From assembly GCF_008329905.1 (NCBI RefSeq), contig NZ_CP032155.1, positions 744,001 through 808,000 on the forward strand: DNA of 64,000 nucleotides. The letters are read 5' to 3'. Shown here piece after piece: positions 1 through 7,654 of the stretch. A program made the translations under genes and the position numbers. A model generated the notes under the pieces. That model ran no database searches and had not been told where the DNA came from. It was given only the letters and a program-made list of their open reading frames with translations. Position 1 is the stretch's first letter. Every line of letters starts with the position of its first letter. The stretch comes from Mycobacterium sp. ELW1 (GTDB taxonomy: Bacteria > Actinomycetota > Actinomycetes > Mycobacteriales > Mycobacteriaceae).

Positions 1-1605
1 GCTCACCTCCGCGTTCCCCAGCACCGCGGTGATGTACTGGGCGCGGTCGAGCACCTCGTCGGCCGCGCGATCGGTATAACCGAGGATGGGGCCCGCCGCC
101 ACCGTCAACACCAGCCCGACAGCGATCAAAGCCATTGTGGGGACCAGCATTCCGACCGGCATCCGGCCGACATCGCCCCGGTCGTCGAACGAGACGTCAT
201 CGGAGTAGTCGTCGAGCAGGACCGACGGCGCGGAGTCGGCGAGGTCGCCTTCGGGTGCGTCGACCCGCGCCCGCCAGAACGCCTTGGTCCACACCCGGGC
301 CACCACATACAGCGTCAGCAAGCTCGTCACCACCGACCCGGCGACCAGTAGCCAGGCGAGTACCGAACCATCGGCGGTACCCGCCTCGAGCAGCGCGACC
401 TTACCGATGAAGCCCGAAAATGGCGGGATACCACCGAGATTGAGTGCCGGCACCATGAAGACGAACGCCAGCAGCGGGCTGGCGGCGGCCAGTCCACCGA
501 GCCGACGCAGGGTCGACGCTCCGGCCTGTCGCTCGATCAATCCGACGACCAGGAACAGGGTGGTCTGCACGATGATGTGGTGGGCGACGTAGTAGATCGC
601 CCCCGACATGCCCAGCCGACTGGACAGCGCGATGCCGAAGACCATGTAGCCGATGTGACTGATGAGAGTGAACGACAGCAGTCGTTTGATGTCGCTCTGC
701 GCGATCGCACCGAGGATGCCGACGAGCATGGTCAGCAGCGCCGCGACCAGCAGTACGTTGTCCAGCCGGCCGGCGGGGAACAGCAGCGAGTGCGCCCGGA
801 TGATCGCGTACACGCCGACTTTGGTGAGCAACCCGGCGAACACCGCGGTGACCGGGGCCGGCGCGGTGGGATAGGAATCCGGCAGCCACGCCGACAGCGG
901 GAACACCGCCGCTTTGATGCCGAACGCGACCAGAAGCACCGCGAAGATGGCGCTGCGGGTGCCGGTGGTGACCTCCTGTAGCCGCAGCGACAACTCCGCC
1001 ATGTTCAGCGTCCCGGTCGTCGCATAGATCAGTGCCAATCCGATCAGGAAGATCAGCGACGACACCATCGACACCATCACGTAGGAGATGCCGGCACGGA
1101 CCCGTTCCTTGCTGGCGCCGATGGTCAGCAGCACGAAGCTCGCCGACAGCAGGACCTCGAAACCGACGTACAGGTTGAACAGGTCGCCGGCCAGGAACGC
1201 CGTGCACACACCGGCTGACAGCACCAGGTAGGTGGGCAGGAAGATCGACACCGGTTGGCGCTCGTCGCCGTCCCGGATGCCCTGCCCGATGGCGTAGAAC
1301 ACCACGGCCAGCAGCACGATCGCCGACACCACCAGCATCATCGCCGACAGGCGGTCGGCCACCAGGGTGATGCCCAGCGGCCCCAGCCCCGCGTCGGTCG
1401 GCCCCCAGCCGCCGACATGCAATGCCTGGGTGCCGTCGCGGTCGGTCAGGTAGAGCAGCGCCACGCACACCACCAGCACGCCGCTCAGCGCGGCCAGCGC
1501 GATCAGCCGCTGTAGTCGTGGCCTGCGCCCGGCGATCAACGTGAACGCCGCCGCGACCAACGGGATCAGTACCGGCAACGGCATCAGCACACCAGCTGTG
1601 CTCAT
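1..1605 (-). CDS. mrpD: Na+/H+ antiporter subunit D (MrpD/MnhD), 3' end cut by window
   Basis: Integral membrane subunit of the Mrp multisubunit cation/proton antiporter, homologous to proton-pumping NADH dehydrogenase subunits (proton_antipo_M family). The frame opens at an ATG at 1605 (MSTAGVLMPLPVLIPLVAAA) and stays open to base 1, so about 535 codons are present and the C-terminus is missing. Many hydrophobic helices are visible, with the conserved family stretch SDIKRLLSFTLISHIGYMVF in the middle. It lies 31 bp after mrpC in the mrpA-C-D order. The GGAGGTGAGC at the very edge (minus strand) could be the ribosome site of the next gene, probably mrpE. The family is certain; the end is not visible. 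Confidence 0.9.
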   Translation of the reverse strand, partial: MSTAGVLMPLPVLIPLVAAAFTLIAGRRPRLQRLIALAALSGVLVVCVALLYLTDRDGTQALHVGGWGPTDAGLGPLGITLVADRLSAMMLVVSAIVLLAVVFYAIGQGIRDGDERQPVSIFLPTYLVLSAGVCTAFLAGDLFNLYVGFEVLLSASFVLLTIGASKERVRAGISYVMVSMVSSLIFLIGLALIYATTGTLNMAELSLRLQEVTTGTRSAIFAVLLVAFGIKAAVFPLSAWLPDSYPTAPAPVTAVFAGLLTKVGVYAIIRAHSLLFPAGRLDNVLLVAALLTMLVGILGAIAQSDIKRLLSFTLISHIGYMVFGIALSSRLGMSGAIYYVAHHIIVQTTLFLVVGLIERQAGASTLRRLGGLAAASPLLAFVFMVPALNLGGIPPFSGFIGKVALLEAGTADGSVLAWLLVAGSVVTSLLTLYVVARVWTKAFWRARVDAPEGDLADSAPSVLLDDYSDDVSFDDRGDVGRMPVGMLVPTMALIAVGLVLTVAAGPILGYTDRAADEVLDRAQYITAVLGNAEVS

Positions 1606-1636
1606 GTGCGATCCCGCTTCGCTTCTCGCGTGGTTG

Positions 1637-2107
1637 TCATCGTGATCCGTCGTGGCCGGGTAGGGCGTCGAGCTCGTCGGGCTCGTCGGTGTCGCGCTCG
1701 GGTACGTGCTGGGGTGCGTCCTCGTCGATCGATGCCGCTTCGGAGTCGGACAACTTCGACACCCGGGTGTCCTCGGGATCGTTGCCGACGTCTTCCTCGG
1801 TGGTCAACCGGAACGAGCGATAGGTCAACGCCAGCACGAACGCCGCGATCCCCATCGCGATGACGATCGCGGTCAGGATCATGCCCTGGGCCAGCGGGTC
1901 GGCCGTCGTCGTCTCCGCGCCGCTGGTGCGGCCGCGGATGGGTGGGTTACCGGCTTCGCCGCCGACGGTCAGGATCAACAGGTTGACCGCGTTGCCTGCC
2001 AGCAGAAGACCCAGCAGCATCCGGGTCAGGTTGCGCGAAAGCAACAGGTACACACCACAACTGGTGAGGCCGCCGATGATGATCAGCGGAACCAGGTAGA
2101 CGATCAT
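1637..2107 (-). CDS. mrpC: Na+/H+ antiporter subunit C (MrpC/MnhC)
   Basis: NuoK-like subunit of the Mrp antiporter, 156 residues. Three transmembrane helices lie in the first 100 residues (MIVYLVPLIIIGGLTSCGVY; a GNAVNLLIL segment typical of NuoK/MrpC; and MILTAIVIAMGIAAFVLAL). The C-terminal tail of about 50 residues is acidic and hydrophilic, longer than in most MrpC proteins, and probably cytoplasmic. Its ATG overlaps the mrpA stop by 4 bp (ATGA), which indicates translational coupling. It works with MrpA and MrpD in proton-driven Na+ efflux and pH homeostasis. Confidence 0.92.
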   Translation of the reverse strand: MIVYLVPLIIIGGLTSCGVYLLLSRNLTRMLLGLLLAGNAVNLLILTVGGEAGNPPIRGRTSGAETTTADPLAQGMILTAIVIAMGIAAFVLALTYRSFRLTTEEDVGNDPEDTRVSKLSDSEAASIDEDAPQHVPERDTDEPDELDALPGHDGSR

Positions 2108-5004
2108 GAGGCTTTCGCTCTCAGCGCGGGGCGGGCGGCGGTGGCCATTTCCTCGTCGATGCGCGCGCCGAGGCTGCGCAACACGTCGAGCACCAGGCCC
2201 AGCACGATCAGATACACGCCGAGGTCGAAGAACAGGGCGGTCACGAACTTCACGGAGCCCAGCAGCGGCAGGTTCAGCGAGATGACCGCCGAGGACAACG
2301 CGGGAGCGCCCAGCAGCATCGACCCGACGGCGGTGCCGCCCGACAGTGCCAGGCCCGCCCCGAGGATCTTCCCGGCGTCCAGCGGCAGGGTCTCGCCGAG
2401 TTCGTAGCGCCCGCCGGCCAGATAGCGCAGCACCAGCGCCAGGCCCGCGGTCAGCCCGCCGGCGAACCCGCCGCCCGGGGTGTTGTGTCCGGTGAAGAAG
2501 AAGTACACCGACAACACCATGATCAGCGGGAAGATCAGCCGGGTCGCCACCTCGAGTACCAGGGAGCGGTTGCGTGGGTCGCGCAGTTCGCTGCCGCGCA
2601 GCCAGGTGGTGTCGCCGACCGCCGGGCTGTAGGCCAGTGCCGGTAGCGCACCGATGTCGGGCTGGCCGGCGTCGGAGACCCGCGGCGCGGCGCCGAACCG
2701 GCGGTTGCGGAACACCAGTGATGCGACGCCGGTGGCGGCGACCACCAGCACCGAGATCTCCCCGAGGGTGTCCCAGGCGCGGATGTCGACCAGCAGCACG
2801 TTGACGGTGTTGGCGCCGTGCCCGCGGTCATAGGCCGCGTCGGGTAAGAGGTCGGCGATCGGTGTGCCGGTGCGGGCGGCCATCGCGAACGCGGCCAGGG
2901 TGGTGACGGTGGCGCCGACGCCGAGCGCCAGCGCGATCCGGGGGAGCCGGAAGCGCGTGGACTCCTCGGCCTCGGCGGGCAGTGTGCGCAGCACCAGAAC
3001 GAAGATGACCAGCGTCAGGGTCTCCACCAGGAATTGCGTCAAGGCCAGGTCGGGGGCGCCGTGGAAGGCGAAGATCGCACCGCAGCCGTAGCCCGTGATG
3101 CCGACCAGCAGCACGGCCGCCAACCGGTTGCGCATCACGGTGGCGGCCACCGCGGCGGCCAGGATGAGCAGGCCGACCACCGGCTGGACCAGGGAATCCC
3201 ATAGCCGGAACTCGGGACGGTCGAGCGGGCCGAACGCCAGCACCACCACGGGGAACAACACCAGCGTCGACAGGATCACCGACTGCGTGACGGGAATCGA
3301 TCCGCGTTGGGTGATCGCCGTCAGCCGGACCGAGGCGACGTCGGCGCCGCGGATCACCGCGTCGTAGATCCGGTCGGCGTTGCCCAGCGGCAGCCAGGAT
3401 CCCAGCTGGGCAAGGCGCAGACGTTCGCGGCTGACGAACGCCCCGATGCCGATCGCCAGCACCAGTGCGGACAGCAGCAGCGGCAGGTTCACCCCGTGCC
3501 ACAGGGCCAAGTAGTAGTGGCCGTCGTCGGCGCCGGCGGCCGGCATGGTGGCCGCGTAACCGTCCAGGGTGGTGTCCAGCCGGCTGGGCACCAGACCGAA
3601 GAACAATCCGGCCGCGGCCAGGATCGCGGGCGCCACCAGGAAGGCCGCCTTGGGTCGGTGCAGATTGGCGACCAGCGTCGTGGGTTCCTGAGATCCCTTG
3701 CGCGCGAACGCACCCCAGAGGAATCGCAGACTGTAGATGGTGGTGAACACCGATCCGGTCACCACGCCGGTGAGCACTACCGGTGCCCACGCACCGAGCG
3801 ATTGGCTGTGCGCGATGGTCTCGAAGTCGGCCTCTTTGGCGACGAACCCGAGGAATGGCGGGACGGCGGCCATGCTGGCGGTCGCTGCCGCCGCGATGAC
3901 GAACAGTCCAGGCATGCGGTGGCCCAGCCACGCCAGCCTGCGGATGTCGCGGGTGCCCGTCGAATGGTCGATCACGCCGACCACCATGAACAACGTTGCC
4001 TTGAACAGCGCGTGCGCACACAGCATGGCCAGCCCGGCCAGCATCAGATCCTGACCGCCGCCACCCACCATCACCGTGATGAAGCCGAGCTGGCTGACCG
4101 TGCCGAACGCCAGGATCAGCTTGAGATCGTTCTCGCGAACCGCGCGCCAGCCGGCCAGCAACATGGTCAGCACACCCAGGGTGATGACCGTGGGACGCCA
4201 GCCCGGGGAGTCGGCGAACCCGGGCGCGAGCCGCGCGATGAGGTAGACACCGGCTTTGACCATGGCTGCCGCATGCAGATATGCGCTGACCGGGGTCGGC
4301 GCGGCCATCGCGCCGGGGAGCCAGAAGTGGAAGGGCACGATCGCGGACTTCGACAGCGCGCCCACGAGGACGAGGACGACGCCCACGGCGACGGCGGTGC
4401 CGTGGGGAGCCTTGATCACCAGTTCCGAGAGCAGATAGGTGCCGGCGGAGTGGCCGAGGATCACGATGCCGGCCAGCATGGCCAGCCCGCCCGCGGTGGT
4501 CACCAGCAAGGCCTGCATGGCTGCGCGACGGCTGGTGGCCCGCTCCGCGTAGTGCCCGACGAGCAGGAACGACAAGACGGTGGTCAGCTCCCAGAACGTG
4601 TAGAGCAGCAGCATGTTGTCGCTGACCACCAGGCCGAACATGGCTCCGGAGAATGCGACGAGTTCGGCGGCGAAGCTGGGCAACCGGTTCTCGGTGTGGC
4701 CGTCACGGTGGTGGAAGTACTCCGCGCAGTAGAACAGCACGAGCGCCCCGATGCCGAGGACAAGCACGCTCATGACCGCGCTCAGGGTGTCGAATCGCAG
4801 GGTGATGTTCATCGACAGCTCGGGCGCCCACGGGATGTCGACGGTGGGAGCGGGGCGCCCGGACTGCGGCCAGTTCAGCCCCACCCAGACCAATGAGCCC
4901 GCCGGCACCAGGGCCAGCGGGTAGAAGGCCAGCCGCCCCCATCGCCACACGAGAGCCGGCGCCACGGCGGCGGCAATCGCGTGCGCGATCAGGATGACGA
5001 GCAT
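2104..5004 (-). CDS. mrpA: Na+/H+ antiporter subunit A with fused MrpB domain
   Basis: Largest subunit of the Mrp antiporter, 966 residues. The N-terminal two thirds is NuoL/MrpA-like: LLLYTFWELTTVLSFLLVGH (around residues 130-150), SAIVPFHFWLPGAMAAPTPV (around 220) and the following HAAAMVKAGVYL. The region around 620-700 matches the MrpA C-terminal (DUF4040) part (GAPDLALTQFLVETLTLVIF). The last ~150 residues form an MnhB domain (VYFFFTGHNTPGGGFAGGLT). An A-B fusion explains why no separate mrpB lies before mrpC, and such fusions are usual in actinobacteria. First gene of the visible operon. Confidence 0.93.
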   Translation of the reverse strand: MLVILIAHAIAAAVAPALVWRWGRLAFYPLALVPAGSLVWVGLNWPQSGRPAPTVDIPWAPELSMNITLRFDTLSAVMSVLVLGIGALVLFYCAEYFHHRDGHTENRLPSFAAELVAFSGAMFGLVVSDNMLLLYTFWELTTVLSFLLVGHYAERATSRRAAMQALLVTTAGGLAMLAGIVILGHSAGTYLLSELVIKAPHGTAVAVGVVLVLVGALSKSAIVPFHFWLPGAMAAPTPVSAYLHAAAMVKAGVYLIARLAPGFADSPGWRPTVITLGVLTMLLAGWRAVRENDLKLILAFGTVSQLGFITVMVGGGGQDLMLAGLAMLCAHALFKATLFMVVGVIDHSTGTRDIRRLAWLGHRMPGLFVIAAAATASMAAVPPFLGFVAKEADFETIAHSQSLGAWAPVVLTGVVTGSVFTTIYSLRFLWGAFARKGSQEPTTLVANLHRPKAAFLVAPAILAAAGLFFGLVPSRLDTTLDGYAATMPAAGADDGHYYLALWHGVNLPLLLSALVLAIGIGAFVSRERLRLAQLGSWLPLGNADRIYDAVIRGADVASVRLTAITQRGSIPVTQSVILSTLVLFPVVVLAFGPLDRPEFRLWDSLVQPVVGLLILAAAVAATVMRNRLAAVLLVGITGYGCGAIFAFHGAPDLALTQFLVETLTLVIFVLVLRTLPAEAEESTRFRLPRIALALGVGATVTTLAAFAMAARTGTPIADLLPDAAYDRGHGANTVNVLLVDIRAWDTLGEISVLVVAATGVASLVFRNRRFGAAPRVSDAGQPDIGALPALAYSPAVGDTTWLRGSELRDPRNRSLVLEVATRLIFPLIMVLSVYFFFTGHNTPGGGFAGGLTAGLALVLRYLAGGRYELGETLPLDAGKILGAGLALSGGTAVGSMLLGAPALSSAVISLNLPLLGSVKFVTALFFDLGVYLIVLGLVLDVLRSLGARIDEEMATAARPALRAKAS

Positions 5005-5021
5005 GGCACTCCGCTCTAGTG

Positions 5022-5037
5022 GACGCGCAAGCGCGTC
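5022..5037. terminator. Short perfect hairpin between two minus-strand genes
   Basis: GACGCGC-AA-GCGCGTC is a perfect 7-bp inverted repeat between the end of the 5174-5566 gene and the start of mrpA, both on the minus strand. There is no T-tract and the two-base loop is too tight for RNA without opening a pair. It may be a weak terminator or a protein site. The rest of 5005-5173 shows nothing clear. Confidence 0.3.
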
Positions 5038-5173
5038 GTCGATCTAGTCGACGCCAGCGCGTCAATGATCTACCGGTCGGTCGGGGTGTCAGCCAAAGGT
5101 TTTCGGCTATGTCCTTGGTGCAGTCTACGTGGTTGGCAGTAAGGCAGAATGTCCGGCTGGAGTGCCTTCGTGC

Positions 5174-5566
5174 TCAGCGTTGCGGCGCTGGCGTTGAAAG
5201 TGCTTGTCGAGCAATGCGTTTCAGCATGTTGCGGACGACGACCCGGTGTCCGCCGGATCCGGTCACCAGGGCCCGGTACATCTTGCCGGTGATTCCGGGA
5301 AAGGCCGCCCAGGTCTGCGCCGCCACCCGGGTGCCGCCGGCCGGTTCATCGGAGAGCAGGAAGATCAGTCGGTAGACCGCGAAGCAGTGCCGTCCTTTGA
5401 TGGCGAAGCATTCGTTTTGCTCGGCGGTATCGAGGGTGAATCCGAACGGCACCGTTTGGGGTTCGTCGGGGTTGCTGCACATCGTGTGCAGCACTGCGCG
5501 CCACGTCGCTGCCCGGTCTGCGGGGACCGTTATGGCATGCTCATCGATATAGGGCAATCGCTCCAT
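5174..5566 (-). CDS. Small SRPBCC/DUF2867-like protein
   Basis: 130-residue protein starting MERLPYIDEHAITVPADR, followed by AATWRAVLH, which resembles the opening of START/SRPBCC or DUF2867 proteins (first strand, then a helix after a P-A-x-x-x-W pattern). Glycine and hydrophobic strands follow and a basic C-terminal helix (VVVRNMLKRIARQAL). The ATG at 5566 was chosen because the longer in-frame extension runs antisense through the tetR gene and looks non-coding. It is divergent from the TetR gene, with only 21 bp between starts, so TetR probably controls it. Substrate unknown. Confidence 0.65.
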   Translation of the reverse strand: MERLPYIDEHAITVPADRAATWRAVLHTMCSNPDEPQTVPFGFTLDTAEQNECFAIKGRHCFAVYRLIFLLSDEPAGGTRVAAQTWAAFPGITGKMYRALVTGSGGHRVVVRNMLKRIARQALSTPAPQR

Positions 5567-5587
5567 ATAGAAGGACTGTACTAGATC

Positions 5588-6190
5588 GTGGCACCCCCGC
5601 GGAAGCACGAAACCGACGCCATCCTGGATGCGGCGCGCGGACTGATCCTCACCGAGGGGCCCCGCGCGGCCAGCGTCGCGGCCATCGCCAAGGCCAGCGG
5701 TGCACCGGTGGGCACGCTGTATCACCGGTTCGGCAATCGCGACGGCGTGGTGACGGCGGTGTGGTTGCGCGCCCTCGCACGCTTCCAGGAGCGGGCGATG
5801 GCGGCGGCCGGCTCGGACCCGTTGGAGGTTGCGGTCGCGATGGCCCTGGCTGCGCTCGACTTCGCGACGGACTGCACTGAGGATGCCCGCGTGCTGTTGA
5901 CGATCCGTCCCGGTGATCTGCGCGACGCCCAGCCGGATCCGGACTTCACCGCGACATTGGCGGCGATGAACGCGCCTCTGGCCGACCGGGTGGCTGAGCT
6001 GGCTCGCGACCTGTACGGACGCGACGACGCTCGCAGCGTCGATGCCGTCACCAGGGCGATCGTCGACCTGCCCTACGCGGCGGTGCGTCGGTACTCGCAC
6101 GGTGACGCGATGCCGTCGTGGGCGCGGGCCGATCTGTCGGCGTCGGTTCGCGCGCTGTTGACGGCGCCGGTGCCGGACGGCCCGGTCTAG
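5588..6190 (+). CDS. TetR/AcrR family transcriptional regulator
   Basis: 200-residue one-component regulator. N-terminal helix-turn-helix at about residues 25-50 (AASVAAIAKASGAPVGTLYHRFGNRDGVV), where the G-T-L-Y-x-R-F pattern is diagnostic of TetR. The C-terminal part is a variable ligand-binding helical domain. It starts with GTG at 5588; AGAAGGA lies 12 bases upstream. It is divergent from the small SRPBCC-like gene, and the 21-bp gap (5567-5587) must hold both start regions and any operator, so autoregulation plus control of the neighbour is the simplest model. Ligand unknown. Confidence 0.88.
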   Translation: MAPPRKHETDAILDAARGLILTEGPRAASVAAIAKASGAPVGTLYHRFGNRDGVVTAVWLRALARFQERAMAAAGSDPLEVAVAMALAALDFATDCTEDARVLLTIRPGDLRDAQPDPDFTATLAAMNAPLADRVAELARDLYGRDDARSVDAVTRAIVDLPYAAVRRYSHGDAMPSWARADLSASVRALLTAPVPDGPV

Positions 6191-6579
6191 CGCTGCATGT
6201 AGGTGATTGTCTGGACGCTGTTGACGGCTGGGTTGGCCGTGTGGAGGACCTCGGTCGTTCCCGTTGCGCTGGCCGTCATCCGGGCTTGACGCGCGTCGGC
6301 GCTCGCGGCGATCGCGATGCCGCCGGCGCTCACCAGGTGATCCGGATGCCGGTAGGCGAAGTTGCAGTTCGCCGGACCGCCATCGGCGCGGCTTTTCCCT
6401 TTGAGGAATCCCGTTGCGCCCGAGGCGATCCGGGGTGGATAGCTCGCGACGTTGGCGGTGATGTCGGCAACGAAGACCAGGTCGTGATCGCAGGTATTGG
6501 TCAGCTCGAACTCCCACCCGTCGTGGTTCGGTCCCCAGAGGTCCTGTCGATCCGGCATCACGGTCATGGTCGCGTTCAT
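6187..6579 (-). CDS. Hypothetical protein, small beta-rich
   Basis: 130 residues beginning MNATMTVMPDRQDLWGPNHD, with no signal peptide and no membrane segment. Alternating polar and hydrophobic residues suggest a small beta-sandwich; WEFELTNTCDHDLVFVADIT looks like an edge-strand motif of an immunoglobulin-like or aegerolysin-like fold, but I cannot assign a family. AGAAGGA six bases before the ATG supports this start. It overlaps the end of the tetR gene by 4 bp, tail to tail. Function unknown. Confidence 0.6.
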   Translation of the reverse strand: MNATMTVMPDRQDLWGPNHDGWEFELTNTCDHDLVFVADITANVASYPPRIASGATGFLKGKSRADGGPANCNFAYRHPDHLVSAGGIAIAASADARQARMTASATGTTEVLHTANPAVNSVQTITYMQR

Positions 6580-6712
6580 GGGTGTCCTTCTGCGCTCGAG
6601 CTATCTGCCAAGTGCCAGTAAGGATCCCGTAGACGGTGACGGCTACGCATCAACCGATCGGTGGGTGAGGGGGAGGAAACCGGTGTCCCCCGATCGGACT
6701 ACCGACCCGGTG

Positions 6713-7144
6713 TCACCGGCAGTGGGTCCGCACCGGAAGCATGTGCCCCAGCAGCCCGATCGCCCCGCCGAGGATCGGCCACACCGGCCAGAAATACGCC
6801 GTCTCGCCCGTGGTGAGCGCCACGGCCAGCCAGACCGCGAGGACGATCGTGACCATCGCCAGATAGCCGGCCGCGTGCAGTCGCACCGAGGCTCGGGCGG
6901 CTTGCTTGCGGGCGGCCACGCGCCGGGGGTCGGTGCGTCGCAGGTGATCGACGGGTAGGTCGGCGAGGACCTGGCGCAGCTGCTCGGTGTTCTCCGCGGC
7001 GAAGGCTGCTTGGACGCGGATCTCGTACTCGGCGAGGCCGACGTACCCTAGCGCGAGAGCGTGGGATAGCAGGTCAGCGGTGTTTTCCCGGTCGCGGTCT
7101 CCGACCCGGGCGACGGTGGTGGTCATACCGTCCAACTCTGACAT
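6713..7144 (-). CDS. DUF1707 domain membrane protein
   Basis: 143 residues. The N-terminal 60 residues match DUF1707 (RVGDRDRENTADLLSHALA, then LAEYEIRVQAAFAAEN and LADLP), a SHOCT-like actinobacterial domain. Two transmembrane helices follow (AAGYLAMVTIVLAVWLAVAL and WPVWPILGGAIGLLGHMLPV), with a basic stretch between (RRVAARKQAARA). The start may be at 7144 or at the ATG at 7126; the palindrome TGACATGTCA at 7139-7148 overlaps the first ATG and may be an operator, which would favour 7126. Divergent from the SRPBCC gene at 7186. Proteins of this type are mostly uncharacterised. Confidence 0.8.
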   Translation of the reverse strand: MSELDGMTTTVARVGDRDRENTADLLSHALALGYVGLAEYEIRVQAAFAAENTEQLRQVLADLPVDHLRRTDPRRVAARKQAARASVRLHAAGYLAMVTIVLAVWLAVALTTGETAYFWPVWPILGGAIGLLGHMLPVRTHCR

Positions 7145-7185
7145 GTCACTAATGGACTGTCAACGGGTGTTGTTGAATTCAGGGC

Positions 7186-7638
7186 ATGGCCGATCAGGAC
7201 AGAATCGTCAGCGCCACCCGACGGATCTCCGCGCCCGCCGCGATCATCTTCGAATTGATCGCCGACCCCGCGCGCCAGCCGGAATGGGATGGCAACGACA
7301 ACCTCGCGCAAGCAGCCCAGGGCCAGCGGGTCCGCGCCGTCGGAGACGTCTTCACCACGACGCTGACGCTGGGCGCGAACCGGGACAACCACGTCGTCGA
7401 GTTCGACGAGGGCCGGCTGATCGCGTGGCGGCCGGCGCCCCCGGGCGAGGCCCAGCCGGGTCACCTGTGGCGCTGGGAGCTCGACGAAGCCGGCGACGGC
7501 ACTACCGTTGTCACGCATACCTACGACTGGACCGAGTTGACCGACCCGGACCGTCTGCCCCGGGCTCAAGCCACCACCGCGGACAAACTGGCGGCCTCGA
7601 TCGACCGGCTCGCCGCGCTCGCCGAAGCCGATCGCTGA
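7186..7638 (+). CDS. SRPBCC family (polyketide cyclase/START-like) protein
   Basis: 150 residues of one START-like domain. It opens with the usual strand-helix (IVSATRRISAPAAIIFELIA, DPARQPEWDG) and ends with a long amphipathic helix (TTADKLAASIDRLAALAEAD). The central strands contain VVEFDEGRLIAWRPAPPG and HLWRWELDEAGDGTTVVTHT, typical of the Bet v1-like actinobacterial group. These proteins bind hydrophobic ligands; neither ligand nor pathway can be read here. A second member of the same group lies at 14547-15026. Confidence 0.85.
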   Translation: MADQDRIVSATRRISAPAAIIFELIADPARQPEWDGNDNLAQAAQGQRVRAVGDVFTTTLTLGANRDNHVVEFDEGRLIAWRPAPPGEAQPGHLWRWELDEAGDGTTVVTHTYDWTELTDPDRLPRAQATTADKLAASIDRLAALAEADR

Positions 7639-7654
7639 CCAGTCGGCGGACGGG

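Noticed and set aside
3307..4896. 529-codon open frame on the plus strand
   Set aside because: Antisense to mrpA; low-complexity Arg/Gln/His/Gly composition typical of GC-rich shadows.
5174..6517. 447-codon minus-strand reading covering the tetR gene
   Set aside because: Only the last 130 codons from 5566 look like protein; the rest is antisense to the TetR gene.
7139..7148. TGACATGTCA as a firm operator
   Set aside because: A 10-base palindrome alone is common by chance; kept only as a note on the start choice.
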